Source: Actinospica sp035552695
GTDB lineage: Bacteria > Actinomycetota > Actinomycetes > Streptomycetales > Catenulisporaceae
Length of the DNA stretch: 64,000 nucleotides
Direction of reading: 5' to 3'
Assembly (NCBI RefSeq): GCF_035552695.1
Contig: NZ_DASZKT010000216.1
Location: 1-64,000, forward strand
The translations under genes and the position numbers were made by a program. The notes beneath the pieces were generated by a model. That model did not search any database. It had not been told where the DNA came from and saw nothing but the letters and a program-made list of their open reading frames with translations. The first letter of the stretch is position 1; every line of letters begins with the position of its first letter. Shown here in pieces: positions 35,090 through 43,987 of the stretch.

Positions 35090-35109
35090 CCTCAGGCGCG
35101 GGCAGCCGC
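35077..35109. terminator. Bidirectional terminator, ung / kynU
   Basis: GCGGCTGCCC (35077-35086) pairs perfectly with GGGCAGCCGC (35100-35109) across a 13-base loop. It overlaps the last codons of ung and lies between convergent genes. Confidence 0.7.
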
Positions 35110-35137
35110 ACCGGCCTCATTGCTCATGCCGTATCGC

Positions 35138-36325
35138 TTATGCCGTCAGTTCGGCGAGTGTCGTCGCGGCGCGGAGCGCGTCGGCGTGCGTGTTGTAGAG
35201 CGCGTTGAAGCCGTAGCGCAGCAGGTCCGGCTCACGCTTGTCCCCCACGACCCCGCGCTCGGCGGCAGCCGGGACCAGCTTCGCCGCCTCCGGGTGGCGA
35301 AGGGTCACCTGGCTGCCGCGCCGCTCCGAAGCTCGCGGGGTGACGATTTCGAAGCCGAGGCCGCCGAGCAGCGCGTCGCAGCATTCGATGAAGAACCCGG
35401 TCAGGCTGAGGCTCTGCGCACGCAACGTCGCCGGCTCCACGCCGTCGAACGCGCCGATCGCCGCCTCCAGCGCGAGCATCGACAGCACGGTCGGCGTGCC
35501 GATGCGTGCCCGGCCGATGCCCTCGGCCGCCTCGTACGTGCCGCGCATCGCGAAGGGATCGGCGTGGCCGGTCCAGCCGGTGAGCGGCTGGCGCATCGCG
35601 GTGTGGTGCCGCTGCGCCGCGTAGACGAACGCCGGGGCGCCGGGCCCACCCGACAGGTACTTGTACGTGCAGCCGACCGCGAAGTCGACGTTCCAGGCGT
35701 CGAGCTCCAGTTCCAGGGCGCCCGCCGCGTGGCACAGGTCCCAGACGACCAGCGCTCCCGCCTCGTGCGCGGCGGCCGTGAGACCCGGAATGTCCCAGCG
35801 CTCGCCGGTCGCGAAGTCGACGGCCGGGAACGCGACGAGGGCAACCTCGTCGTTCATGGCGTCACGCAATTCGTGCGGCGTCACGCGACGCACTTCGAGG
35901 CCGAGCATCTCGCCCACGGAATCCGCGAGGTAGGCGTCGGTCGGGAAGTGCCCGGCGTCGGTGAGCAGCAGGCGACGGCGGGGGCGCAGCCGTGCCGCGG
36001 CCGTCAGGGTGTTGAATATCTGCACCGACGTGGAGTCGCCGACGACGGTCTGTCCGGCCGCCGCGCCGAGCAGCGTGCCGATGCGGTCGCCGAGCCGCTG
36101 CGGCAGCCCCCACCACGCCGCGTCCTCGCCGAACCACGAGCCGATCAGGCCGGTGCCCCACTGCCGGTGCACAGCGTCCCGCATGACTTCGGGCACCGCT
36201 GCGGGAAGGGCGCCGAGCGAGTTGCCGTCGAGGTACGTCACGCCGTCCGGGAGCAGGAAACGCTCGCGGCAGTGGCGGAGCGGGTTGGCCGCGTCGAGCG
36301 CTGCTGCGCGCGCTTCGAGTGTCAT
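35138..36325 (-). CDS. kynU: Kynureninase
   Basis: 395 residues from the ATG at 36325. PLP enzyme that splits kynurenine into anthranilate and alanine. PLP lysine in GCTYKYLSGGPG; VWDLCHAAGALELELD holds the cofactor Asp; N-terminal YLDGNSLG is typical. The ATG overlaps the stop of the dioxygenase gene (ATGA), so the two are coupled. A GTG nine bases upstream is an alternative. No kynurenine formamidase gene is adjacent. Confidence 0.95.
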   Translation of the reverse strand: MTLEARAAALDAANPLRHCRERFLLPDGVTYLDGNSLGALPAAVPEVMRDAVHRQWGTGLIGSWFGEDAAWWGLPQRLGDRIGTLLGAAAGQTVVGDSTSVQIFNTLTAAARLRPRRRLLLTDAGHFPTDAYLADSVGEMLGLEVRRVTPHELRDAMNDEVALVAFPAVDFATGERWDIPGLTAAAHEAGALVVWDLCHAAGALELELDAWNVDFAVGCTYKYLSGGPGAPAFVYAAQRHHTAMRQPLTGWTGHADPFAMRGTYEAAEGIGRARIGTPTVLSMLALEAAIGAFDGVEPATLRAQSLSLTGFFIECCDALLGGLGFEIVTPRASERRGSQVTLRHPEAAKLVPAAAERGVVGDKREPDLLRYGFNALYNTHADALRAATTLAELTA

Positions 36326-37041
36326 GCCCAGCACTCCGTCCGCACGTCCCAGAGCTCGGGCAGGTACTTCTGGTGCACGCCGCGGGCGAGCCAGTCCGCG
36401 CCCGAGGTCCCGGCCGAGCCCTGCTTCGCGCCCATCGACCGCCAGACGGACAGCAGGTGGCGCTGCTTCCAGCGGGTGAAGCGGTCGGCCGCGTCGAACA
36501 GAGCCTCGCCGAGGTCGATCAGCTCCGGGTACTCGGCGCAGTGGGCGTAGACATCACGCCAACCCTCCGTCAGGCCACGTCGTTCCAGCAGCTTCGTCGC
36601 GGCCTCCTCGAGGCTGGGCAGCCGCGGCCGGCTCGGGTACGGCACGCCGAGCGCCTGCTCGAGGTCGCGGTAGAGCTCCGACTGGACGCCGGAAGCCGCG
36701 CCGAACGCGTCGCGGAACTCGTCGAACTCCGCCGGGGTGAGCGTGCGCAGGGCCTCCCACGAGGCGATCAGCGCGTCCTGGACGCCGTGGCCGCGACGCA
36801 GGTCGACGATCGCGCCGCGCACGTCGTTGTCGTCGAGCTTCGCGCAGGCCGCGGCCCATTCGTGGTGCAGCAGCTTGAAGTACAGCTCCATCACCTGCGT
36901 GGTGATGATGAAAGACAGCTCAGCCGCCGCCTCGGTACGCGGCCATTGCAGGTCCAGCAGTTCGTCGAGGCACGCGTACTGGGCATACTCGCTCGAGGCC
37001 GTGCGGGAGCGCCCCACCTGGTCGGTCATCATGAGCTTCAT
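36322..37041 (-). CDS. kynA: Tryptophan 2,3-dioxygenase
   Basis: About 239 residues, heme enzyme that opens the indole ring of tryptophan to N-formylkynurenine. Signature SEYAQYACLDELLDLQ near the start, FIITTQVMELYFKLLHHE with the distal histidine region, and FTRWKQRHLLSVWRSMG toward the C-terminus with the heme-ligand histidine. Start ATG at 37041; ATGs 9 and 12 bases inside are alternatives. First gene of the kyn operon. Confidence 0.95.
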   Translation of the reverse strand: MKLMMTDQVGRSRTASSEYAQYACLDELLDLQWPRTEAAAELSFIITTQVMELYFKLLHHEWAAACAKLDDNDVRGAIVDLRRGHGVQDALIASWEALRTLTPAEFDEFRDAFGAASGVQSELYRDLEQALGVPYPSRPRLPSLEEAATKLLERRGLTEGWRDVYAHCAEYPELIDLGEALFDAADRFTRWKQRHLLSVWRSMGAKQGSAGTSGADWLARGVHQKYLPELWDVRTECWA

Positions 37042-37113
37042 GGAACCGCAGCCACGGCGAAAGATGAATGGCCGTCGGAGGCTGATCGGGGCAACTCGCT
37101 TTATGATCGAAAG

Positions 37114-37569
37114 GTGTCTACCCGTAATGAGTTTCCGGACGTAACCGACTGGCGGTTGATCGACGAATTGCAGCGCGACGGTCGGCTTTCCTTCAACGAA
37201 CTCGGCCGCCGGGTGAGCCTGTCCGCCCCGGCCGTCGGCGAACGCGTGCGGCGGCTGGAGGAGCAGGGCGTGATCACCGGCTACCACGCGCACGTGGATC
37301 CGGCGAAGGTCGGGCGGACGGTGGCGGCGCTGGTGCGCATGTCCTGCTACGGGCCGAACTGCCTGTTGCGGCACCCGGAGGTGCTGGAGCGGGACCCGGC
37401 GATCCTCGAAGTGCATCGGCTCACCGGGGACTACTGCTGCCAACTGCGCGTCGCGGTTCGCACGATGGCCGAGTTCGAGGAACTGATCGATCGGCTGGCC
37501 GAGCACGGCACGCCCTCGTCCACGATGGTGCTCTCCTCTCCCCTGCTGTGGCGGCCCGTCGCGCGCTGA
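37114..37569 (+). CDS. Lrp/AsnC-family regulator
   Basis: 151 residues. N-terminal helix-turn-helix (DWRLIDELQRDGRLSFNELGRRVSLSAPAVGERVRRLEEQG in part), then a RAM ligand-binding domain (DYCCQLRVAVRTMAEFEEL). Divergent from tryptophan dioxygenase with only 72 bases between, so it is the probable regulator of kynAU, most likely sensing tryptophan or kynurenine. TATGAT stands exactly 6 bases before the GTG, so it is probably leaderless. Confidence 0.92.
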   Translation: MSTRNEFPDVTDWRLIDELQRDGRLSFNELGRRVSLSAPAVGERVRRLEEQGVITGYHAHVDPAKVGRTVAALVRMSCYGPNCLLRHPEVLERDPAILEVHRLTGDYCCQLRVAVRTMAEFEELIDRLAEHGTPSSTMVLSSPLLWRPVAR

Positions 37570-37671
37570 CTCGGTTTACTTACCCACAAGGCGTAACGCA
37601 CAGCGCGGCGCCGGGTCGCGCGCACCAGACTCGGGTGCACAGGGGTAGTGCAATGACTTCGGGAGGCCGAG

Positions 37672-37893
37672 ATGATGTCACGCACATCGCGGATGCTGAA
37701 GTGGATCGGAGCCGGGACGGTGCTGTTGGCGGCCGCCCCGATCGCGTGGGCCGAGGAACCGAGTCGGCCGAATCCTGTCGTGGTACCCGAAGTACATAGA
37801 AACACGCGGGTCAGCGAACCAGCGCACCCTCCGTTTCACGGTACGTGTACCTCCTGTCACCTCACCGTGCCACACTCGACCCAGGCACGGTGA
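37672..37893 (+). CDS. Small exported protein with CXXCH heme motif
   Basis: 73 residues with GGGAGG five bases before the ATG. Signal peptide MMSRTSRMLKWIGAGTVLLA... with likely cleavage after AWA (residue 27). The mature part, about 46 residues, has one CTSCH (c-type heme attachment motif) preceded by HPPFHGT, and several extra histidines that could be ligands. The sequence around CTSCH resembles repeats of multiheme cytochromes. It lies 21 bases before a phospholipase-C-like gene in the same direction, so probably co-transcribed. Heme binding is inferred. Confidence 0.65.
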   Translation: MMSRTSRMLKWIGAGTVLLAAAPIAWAEEPSRPNPVVVPEVHRNTRVSEPAHPPFHGTCTSCHLTVPHSTQAR

Positions 37894-37914
37894 ATCTGAC
37901 GGAGGGTCATAAAC

Positions 37915-39330
37915 ATGACAGCGGACACGACGGCGGGCGCCGCCTCGCAGCTCGGCGCGATCGAGCACATCGTCGTCCTGATGCTGGAGAACCGCTCGTT
38001 CGACCACATGCTCGGGTACCTGTATCAGGACTCGGGCAACGCCTCGCCGAGCGGCCAGCCGTTCGAGGGGCTCAGCGGGAGCGAGTCGAACCCGGGGACC
38101 GATGGGAAGCCGGTGCCGGTCTTCCCGATCAATCCGTCCGCCCCGAACGCCTACTTCATGCCGGGCGCGGACCCGGGTGAGGGCTACATGGCGACGAACA
38201 GCCAGCTGTTCGGCTCCAACACCGCGCCGAATCCGCCGACCGCGACGATGCAGGGGTTCGTCACCGACTACGCGTACACCATCGGCTGGGAGGCGAAGGA
38301 GGGCTGGTCGATCGTCAGCGGAACCCAGCCGCAGGACGTGATGGGCTGCTTCACGCCGGAGGCGCTGCCGGTGCTCTCCGCACTGGCCAAAGGCTTCGCG
38401 GTGTGCGACCACTGGTTCGGCTCGGTCCCGACGGAGACGCTGCCGAACCGCGCGTTCGTGCTCTCCGGCACCAGCCAGGGCCACATGGACGACAAGACGA
38501 AGACCTTCACCTCGCCCTCGATCTGCGCCTCGCTGACCAAGGCCGGGGTCCCCTGGAAGGTCTACGGCTACGACGCCGAGCCGCTGACCAAGCACACCTT
38601 CCCGGATCTGGCCGTGGCCCCGGCGGCGAACTTCGGGCTGTTCACCGACTTCCAGAGCGACGCGTCCGCGGGCAAGCTGCCGGGCTTCGCCTTCCTCGAG
38701 CCCTCCTGGGGCGCGACCGGCAACAGCCAGCACCCGAACTACGACGTGGCGCTCGGCGAGAAGCTGATCCACGACACGTACACGGCGCTGCGCAACGGCC
38801 CCGCCTGGGACAAGACGCTGTTCATCCTGACTTACGACGAGCACGGCGGCTGCTACGACCACGTGCCGCCGCCCACGAACGCGACCCCGCCGGACAACTC
38901 GGCGGGCGAGTTCGGCTTCGACTTCACCCGCTTCGGACCGCGCGTGCCGACCGTGCTGGTCTCGCCGCTGATCCCGGCCGGGACGGTGTACCGGGTGCCC
39001 GCGGGCGCGACGCCCTTCGACCACACCAGCGTGCTCAAGACGATCGAGCAGCGCTGGAGCCTGCAGCCGCTCACGGCGCGCGACGCGGCGGCGGTCGATG
39101 TCGGCGGCGTGTTGACGCTGACCGCGGCGCGCACCGACGACCCGCTGAGCGGCGTCGTCGTGCCGACCTCGGGCGGTACGACCCCGGCGGCGGGCAGGCC
39201 GACGCACCTGCAGGAGGTCTACGCGGATCTGCTGGCGCGTCAGCTTCCGCCCGGTGCCGAGATCCCGAGCCCGCGCACCGAGGCCGAGGCGACCCGGCTG
39301 CTGCGTCAGGGCGTCGAGCAGCCGCACTGA
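37915..39330 (+). CDS. Phospholipase C / phosphoesterase family protein
   Basis: 471 residues of the non-hemolytic phospholipase C and acid phosphatase (AcpA) family. Start region EHIVVLMLENRSFDHMLGY holds the metal/active-site Asn; GFAVCDHWFGSVPTETLPNRAF and LTYDEHGGCYDHV are further signatures. GGAGG about 9 bases before the ATG. No signal peptide or Tat motif is visible, although most relatives are exported, so it may act inside the cell or the N-terminus may be atypical. Confidence 0.88.
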   Translation: MTADTTAGAASQLGAIEHIVVLMLENRSFDHMLGYLYQDSGNASPSGQPFEGLSGSESNPGTDGKPVPVFPINPSAPNAYFMPGADPGEGYMATNSQLFGSNTAPNPPTATMQGFVTDYAYTIGWEAKEGWSIVSGTQPQDVMGCFTPEALPVLSALAKGFAVCDHWFGSVPTETLPNRAFVLSGTSQGHMDDKTKTFTSPSICASLTKAGVPWKVYGYDAEPLTKHTFPDLAVAPAANFGLFTDFQSDASAGKLPGFAFLEPSWGATGNSQHPNYDVALGEKLIHDTYTALRNGPAWDKTLFILTYDEHGGCYDHVPPPTNATPPDNSAGEFGFDFTRFGPRVPTVLVSPLIPAGTVYRVPAGATPFDHTSVLKTIEQRWSLQPLTARDAAAVDVGGVLTLTAARTDDPLSGVVVPTSGGTTPAAGRPTHLQEVYADLLARQLPPGAEIPSPRTEAEATRLLRQGVEQPH

Positions 39331-39384
39331 TCCTCGCGAGCCGAAGCCGCGGAGGTGCGACAGCCCGCACGCCGCATGACAGAC

Positions 39385-39419
39385 ACCGCCCCGCCGCGCT
39401 TCTCGCGCGACGGGGCGGT
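39385..39419. terminator. Bidirectional terminator, phosphoesterase / MFS exporter
   Basis: ACCGCCCCG (39385-39393) pairs with CGGGGCGGT (39411-39419), with an inner CGCG/CGCG stem and loop TTCT. It lies between convergent genes. Confidence 0.75.
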
Positions 39420-39447
39420 GGGCGTCGTGGGGGCGACGGCCGGGGCG

Positions 39448-41193
39448 TCAGGCGTCCGCGAGCTTCGGCTTGGCCAGGCTGGCGGCGGCGCCGACCAGGC
39501 TCATGCCGATGGCGAGCCAGAACACGATCATCAGCCCGTGGTGGAAGGGGCCGGAGATCAGGTTCGGGAAGAACTGGTGCCCGGTGAGCGTCGCGGCGTT
39601 CTGCTTCGGCAGGCTGGCGAGCACGTGGCTGCCGAGCAGCTGCTGCATCGGGTTGTAGCCCAGGAACGCGGCGAACAGCACGCCGACCGGCGGGATCGCG
39701 GCCACCTGCTGGGCCACCGCGGCGGGCACGTGCTGCGCGGTGAGCTGGGTGACGATCGTGCTCGGCAGCGCGCTGGCCAGGCCGATGACCATCAGCGAGA
39801 AGAACACGCCGATGGAGAACAGGCTGCCCGCGTTCATGAACGTGGCCCGCATGCCCGAGGCAGCGCCGCGCTGCGAGGGACCGACGCTCGACATGATCAT
39901 CGAGGTGTTGGGCGCGGAGAACATGCCGCCGCCCACCCCGTTGAGGAAGATCAGCAGCGCGAAGACCGGGTAGCTGAAGTTCGTCGGCAGCGCCAGCATC
40001 CCGCCGAAGCTCACCGCCATCAGCAGCAGGCCCGAGCAGGCGAACGAGCGCTGGCCGAGCCGGTCGGAGAGCTTCCCGGAGACGGGGCCCGACACCAGGA
40101 AGCCGATCGTCAGCGGCACCAGGTAGATGCCCGCCCACAGCGGGGTGTCCGCGTAGTCGTAGCCGTGCAGCGGAAGCCAGATGCCCTGCAGCCAGATGAT
40201 CAGCATGAACTGCAGGCCGCCGCGCGCGACGGCGATCAGGAACGAGGCCGCGTTGCCGCTGGAGAACGTGACGTTGCGGAACAGCTTGAGCTGGAACATC
40301 GGCTCGGCGACCCGCGCCTCCACGATGAGGAAGACGATCAGCAGCGCGACGCCGCCGACCAGACCGGAGATGATCCACGGGCTCGTCCATCCCATGGTGT
40401 GCCCGCCGTAGGGCTGGATGCCGTAGGTGATCGCGGCGAGCAGCGAGGCGAGACCGGCGGCGAACGTGATGTTGCCCCACCAGTCGATCTTGCCCTTGCG
40501 CTTCACGCTGGTCTCGTGCAGCGACTTGTAGGCCCAGATCGTGCCGAGCACGCCGATCGGCACGTTGACCCAGAAGATCGAGCGCCAGTCCCACGAGGCC
40601 AGCACGCCGCCGAGGACCAGGCCGATGAACGAGCCGGCGAGCGCGGCGACGATGTTGATGCCGAGCGCCATGCCGCGCTCGTTGGCCGGGAAGGCGTCGG
40701 TGATGATCGCGGCGGAGTTCGCCATCAGCATCGAGCCGCCGATGGCCTGCACCACGCGCCAGCCGATCAGCCAGATCGCGCCCTTGCCGCCGGTGAACGG
40801 GTCGAGCGAGAGGATGATCGAGCAGACGGCGAAGATCGCGAAGCCGAGGTTGTACAGCTTGACGCGGCCGAACATGTCGCCGAGCCGGCCGAGCGTCACC
40901 ACCAGCACCGCGGTGACGAGCATGTAGCCCATCAGCATCCACAGCAGGTAGCTGGTGTTGGAGGACTGCAGCGGGTTGAGCTTGATGCCGTTGAAGATCG
41001 CGGGCAGCGAGATCAGCACGATCGAGCTGTTGATCGTGGCCAGGAGCATGCCGACGGTGGTGTTGGTCAGCGCCACCCACTTGTAGTGGGAGTGCTCCGG
41101 ACCCGCGCTCATCGCGTGCCGGAAGTGGCCGAATTTCGAATGCGGGACCGGCCGGGGGGCACCGACCGTGGTTATCGAGCCGTCGCTGGACAT
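39448..41193 (-). CDS. DHA2-family MFS multidrug exporter (14 TM)
   Basis: 581 residues with about 14 membrane helices. Motif A is GRLGDMFGRVKLYN; the VAALAGSFIGLVLGGVLA stretch is the antiporter motif C region. DHA2 proteins use the proton gradient to expel drugs. The last external loop (about 470-545) is long. A palindromic AT-rich site ahead of the gene suggests control by a MarR/TetR repressor not encoded nearby. Confidence 0.92.
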   Translation of the reverse strand: MSSDGSITTVGAPRPVPHSKFGHFRHAMSAGPEHSHYKWVALTNTTVGMLLATINSSIVLISLPAIFNGIKLNPLQSSNTSYLLWMLMGYMLVTAVLVVTLGRLGDMFGRVKLYNLGFAIFAVCSIILSLDPFTGGKGAIWLIGWRVVQAIGGSMLMANSAAIITDAFPANERGMALGINIVAALAGSFIGLVLGGVLASWDWRSIFWVNVPIGVLGTIWAYKSLHETSVKRKGKIDWWGNITFAAGLASLLAAITYGIQPYGGHTMGWTSPWIISGLVGGVALLIVFLIVEARVAEPMFQLKLFRNVTFSSGNAASFLIAVARGGLQFMLIIWLQGIWLPLHGYDYADTPLWAGIYLVPLTIGFLVSGPVSGKLSDRLGQRSFACSGLLLMAVSFGGMLALPTNFSYPVFALLIFLNGVGGGMFSAPNTSMIMSSVGPSQRGAASGMRATFMNAGSLFSIGVFFSLMVIGLASALPSTIVTQLTAQHVPAAVAQQVAAIPPVGVLFAAFLGYNPMQQLLGSHVLASLPKQNAATLTGHQFFPNLISGPFHHGLMIVFWLAIGMSLVGAAASLAKPKLADA

Positions 41194-41210
41194 GAATCAT
41201 CCTTACCCGG

Positions 41211-41234
41211 AACTAGTTAGCTAATGTAAACTAA
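41211..41234 (-). promoter_or_regulatory. AT-rich palindromes upstream of the MFS gene
   Basis: AACTAGTT (41211-41218) and TTAGCTAA (41217-41224) are perfect palindromes that overlap by two bases. On the minus strand the site reads TTAGTTTACATTAGCTAA, which also holds a possible -10 (TACATT). Such AT islands in GC-rich DNA are usual MarR/TetR operators; the start codon is 18 bases downstream. Confidence 0.5.
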
Positions 41235-41284
41235 TCAGATTCCGGCCGGAGCTCGTCCCGTTTTCCGCGCTCCCGGGCGAATCG

Positions 41285-42289
41285 TTACCCTTCCGCAACC
41301 CGGTGCGGGGCGGCGCCGAGCAGCCCGGCGGGCCACGGCGCCCCGGCGGCGGACGCGGCGCACACCGGGCCCAGCGTGCCCCCGGCCGCGCTCCAGACGC
41401 CGGGCCACGCGGGGTGCCGGTCGGTCAGCGGGGCGCGGCACTCGGGCTCGGCGCAGCGCACCACGCGCAGGCCCTGGCGGCTGAAGCAGTCGTCGATGTC
41501 GCCGGCGGCCTCGGCCCCGCCGATCGCGGTGGCGGTGCGCCCGGCGGGGCTGGCGCCGAAGGCGGCCCACCAGTCGTGCCAGGTGACCCACGGCGCCGGG
41601 TCGAAGCGGGAGAGCCAGCCGAGCCGCGGGCTCGCCCCGGACAGGTCGGCGGTCACCTCGACCTCGCCGTGGCCGGAGACCGCCGCGAACTCCTCGAGCG
41701 CGGCGCGCACCGGGGCGACCGCGTCGGCGGCCTCGCCCTCGTGGTTGAGCAGCACCGCGGCGACGAGCCGCGCGAGGTCCTCGCCGATGTGCACGACGGC
41801 GCTGGCCACCAGGCGGCCGCTCTCGACGGCGATGGTCAGCCGGCCGGAGTCGCCGTCGAACCAGAAGGTGGGCGGGCTGCCGAGCATCGCGCAGCGGACG
41901 GCGTCGGCCGGGGCCGCGTAGCCGCGGGCGAAGGAGCTGCCGGGGCCGGGCACCGAGATCGAGGACTGCGAGCGGTCGGGGGCGGGCGCCGGGGAGGCGA
42001 GGGAGAGCCGGGCCGGGGCGGTCGCGGTGCGGGCGGGCAGGGTGCTGACGGACGAGGGGGGCAGACCGTGCATGGGGCGTCCTTCCGACGCGGGCGGGCC
42101 GGGGACTGAGGAGGTTTCGGGCGCGGACGCGGCGGGGTCCGTCCCGTAGCGCTGTCCGGGAACGGCGCCGCGCGCGTCGATGGGCTGCGGCGCGCCGGGG
42201 CTCGCCGCGCGTTCGGCGCCGCGCGCGGCCGGGCGGGCCGGCCCGCGCCGGGGCCGGCCCTTGTTCCTCGCCTTCGCCGAGCCGCTCAT
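41285..42289 (-). CDS. Hypothetical protein with disordered N-terminus
   Basis: 334 residues, start supported by GGAGGTG 4 bases before the ATG. Residues 1-110 are Arg/Pro/Ala-rich and probably disordered. Residues about 115-334 look folded, with a Trp-rich segment (WVTWHDWWAAFG) and four cysteines near the end (DDCFSRQG, VVRCAEPECRA, PVCAAS) that might bind metal. No signal peptide. I recognise no family. It lies downstream of the ABC transporter genes, 84 bases past the ATPase stop. Confidence 0.7.
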   Translation of the reverse strand: MSGSAKARNKGRPRRGPARPAARGAERAASPGAPQPIDARGAVPGQRYGTDPAASAPETSSVPGPPASEGRPMHGLPPSSVSTLPARTATAPARLSLASPAPAPDRSQSSISVPGPGSSFARGYAAPADAVRCAMLGSPPTFWFDGDSGRLTIAVESGRLVASAVVHIGEDLARLVAAVLLNHEGEAADAVAPVRAALEEFAAVSGHGEVEVTADLSGASPRLGWLSRFDPAPWVTWHDWWAAFGASPAGRTATAIGGAEAAGDIDDCFSRQGLRVVRCAEPECRAPLTDRHPAWPGVWSAAGGTLGPVCAASAAGAPWPAGLLGAAPHRVAEG

Positions 42290-42310
42290 CGGGCACCTCC
42301 GCCACGTCGC

Positions 42311-42324
42311 CTGAAGATCTTCAG
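42311..42324. promoter_or_regulatory. Perfect 14 bp palindrome upstream of the hypothetical gene
   Basis: CTGAAGATCTTCAG lies 22-35 bases before the ATG of the gene at 41285-42289. It may be an operator; nothing else is known of it. Confidence 0.3.
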
Positions 42325-42373
42325 TTGATCGTCACCCAGGCGGCGGAACTGATCGCGGAGGCACGCCGTTCAC

Positions 42374-43153
42374 TCACTCGGTTGTATCAACCAACGATCT
42401 CCCCAGGTACAGCTCACGGACCACGGTCTCCAGATCCCGGTCCGCGCGCAGGTCGGCCAGCGAGCCGTCGTAGGTGACCCGGCCGTGGTCGATCGCGACG
42501 ACGCGCGAGCACAGCCGCTCGATGTCGGCGATGTCGTGCGTGGTGAGCAGGATCGTGGTGCCGGTGCGCCGATTCAGATCGCTGAGGAACTCGCGCACGG
42601 CGTGCTTGGACACGACGTCGAGCCCGATCGTCGGCTCGTCCAGGTAGACCACGGCCGGGTCGTGCAGCAGCGCGGCGGTGATGTCGCCGCGCATCCGCTG
42701 GCCGAGGCTGAGCTGGCGGACCGGCTTGTCCAGGAACGGGCCGAGGTCCAGGGCCTCGGTGTAGTAGGCGAGGTTCGCGGCGTAGCGGCTCGGCGGGATC
42801 TTGTAGAGCCGCTGGAGCAGCGTGAACGAGTCCTTGAGCGGCAGGTCCCACCAGAGCGTGGTGCGCTGGCCGAACACGACGCCGATCTGCCGGGCCAGCC
42901 GGACCCGCTCGCGCTGCGGCTCGTACCCCGCGACCCGCAGCAGGCCCGAGCTCGGGCTGAGGATGCCCGTCAGCATCTTGATGGTGGTGCTCTTGCCCGC
43001 GCCGTTGGGTCCGATGTAGCCGACGAGCTCGCCCGCCGCCACGCGCAGGTCGATGCCGTCGACGGCGGTGAAGGGGGCGGACTTGCGGGAACTGAACGTC
43101 TTGGTCAGGCCTTCGGCGAGGATGATCGGCTCGGTGATCGAAGAGAGGGTCAC
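42374..43153 (-). CDS. ABC transporter ATP-binding protein (ABC-2 type exporter)
   Basis: 259 residues. Walker A GPNGAGKST, signature LSLGQRMRGD (LSGGQ variant), Walker B VVYLDEPTIGLD, switch histidine in LLTTHDI. The GTG at 43153 is 5 bases past the stop of the first permease gene, so they are one operon. Similar ATPases with PF06182-type permeases export drugs, viologens or polysaccharides. The substrate is unknown. Confidence 0.92.
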   Translation of the reverse strand: MTLSSITEPIILAEGLTKTFSSRKSAPFTAVDGIDLRVAAGELVGYIGPNGAGKSTTIKMLTGILSPSSGLLRVAGYEPQRERVRLARQIGVVFGQRTTLWWDLPLKDSFTLLQRLYKIPPSRYAANLAYYTEALDLGPFLDKPVRQLSLGQRMRGDITAALLHDPAVVYLDEPTIGLDVVSKHAVREFLSDLNRRTGTTILLTTHDIADIERLCSRVVAIDHGRVTYDGSLADLRADRDLETVVRELYLGRSLVDTTE

Positions 43154-43158
43154 GTGGC

Positions 43159-43983
43159 TCAGCTCCCGGTCGAGCGGTAGTGGCGGATGCAGGCGCGCCA
43201 GGCGAGCGCGGCGAGCCCCGACAGCAGGGCGGCGGCCGGCGGCGAGGCGAAGCGGAGGAAGCCCGGCAGGCCGAAGGGGTCGGAGTGGCCCAGCACGTAG
43301 AGCGAGGGCTGCCAGGTGACGAACGCGACCGGCAGCACGAAGGTCAGGGCGAGGCCGAGCGGCCTGCCGAAGATGTTCAGCGGGTACTCGGTCGCGTTCT
43401 CGGAGCCGTAGGTGAAGCTGTTCGCGACCTCCTGGGCGTCCACGGCGATGAAGCTGACGCAGCCGGTGAGCACCCACAGCGCGCAGTAGAGGGCGAAGCC
43501 GCACAGGACCGTGCCGACGCAGACCGCGCCCTTGAGCACGGTCCAGTGCACCGGCAGCGCGTGCAGCGCCCAGCCGAGCGTGAGAATCGGCGTCAGGAGC
43601 TTGCCGAAGCGCTTGGGCGTGAACTGGTCGGCCAGCACCTGCGCGAGCGAACTGACCGGGCGGATGAGTACGAGGTCGAAGTTGCCCAGCCGGATCATGG
43701 TCGCCAGGTTTTCGACGCCGCTGGCCACGACGTCGGACAGGGCGAAGGCAAGGCGCGTGGTGCCGTAGAGGTACAGCGTCTCCGGCAGCGTGAATCCGGC
43801 GATCGTCTGCACGTGCGTGTAGATGACCAGGATCGCGATCAGATCGAGGCAGGTGGTGAAGAACTGTGCGAGCGTGGTGAGCACGAGCGAGACACGGTAC
43901 TGCGAGGCGGCGCGCATCCAGATGCGCACGAGCAGCAGGTAGGCGGCCGGGCCCCATAGCGGCTTGTCGTCGGCCTCGGTCAT
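43159..43983 (-). CDS. ABC-2 family permease, second subunit
   Basis: 274 residues with six membrane helices, resembling the PF06182 (ABC2_membrane_6) family: RVSLVLTTLAQFFTTCLDL ... NFDLVLIRPVSSLAQVL. ATG at 43983, 4 bases after the previous permease stop. It pairs with the permease at 43988-44779 to form a heterodimeric channel. Confidence 0.88.
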   Translation of the reverse strand: MTEADDKPLWGPAAYLLLVRIWMRAASQYRVSLVLTTLAQFFTTCLDLIAILVIYTHVQTIAGFTLPETLYLYGTTRLAFALSDVVASGVENLATMIRLGNFDLVLIRPVSSLAQVLADQFTPKRFGKLLTPILTLGWALHALPVHWTVLKGAVCVGTVLCGFALYCALWVLTGCVSFIAVDAQEVANSFTYGSENATEYPLNIFGRPLGLALTFVLPVAFVTWQPSLYVLGHSDPFGLPGFLRFASPPAAALLSGLAALAWRACIRHYRSTGS

Positions 43984-43987
43984 GACT

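Noticed and set aside
39355..41220. 621-residue plus-strand ORF
   Set aside because: Reverse frame of the MFS exporter, rich in Arg/His/Gln/Glu with no domain.
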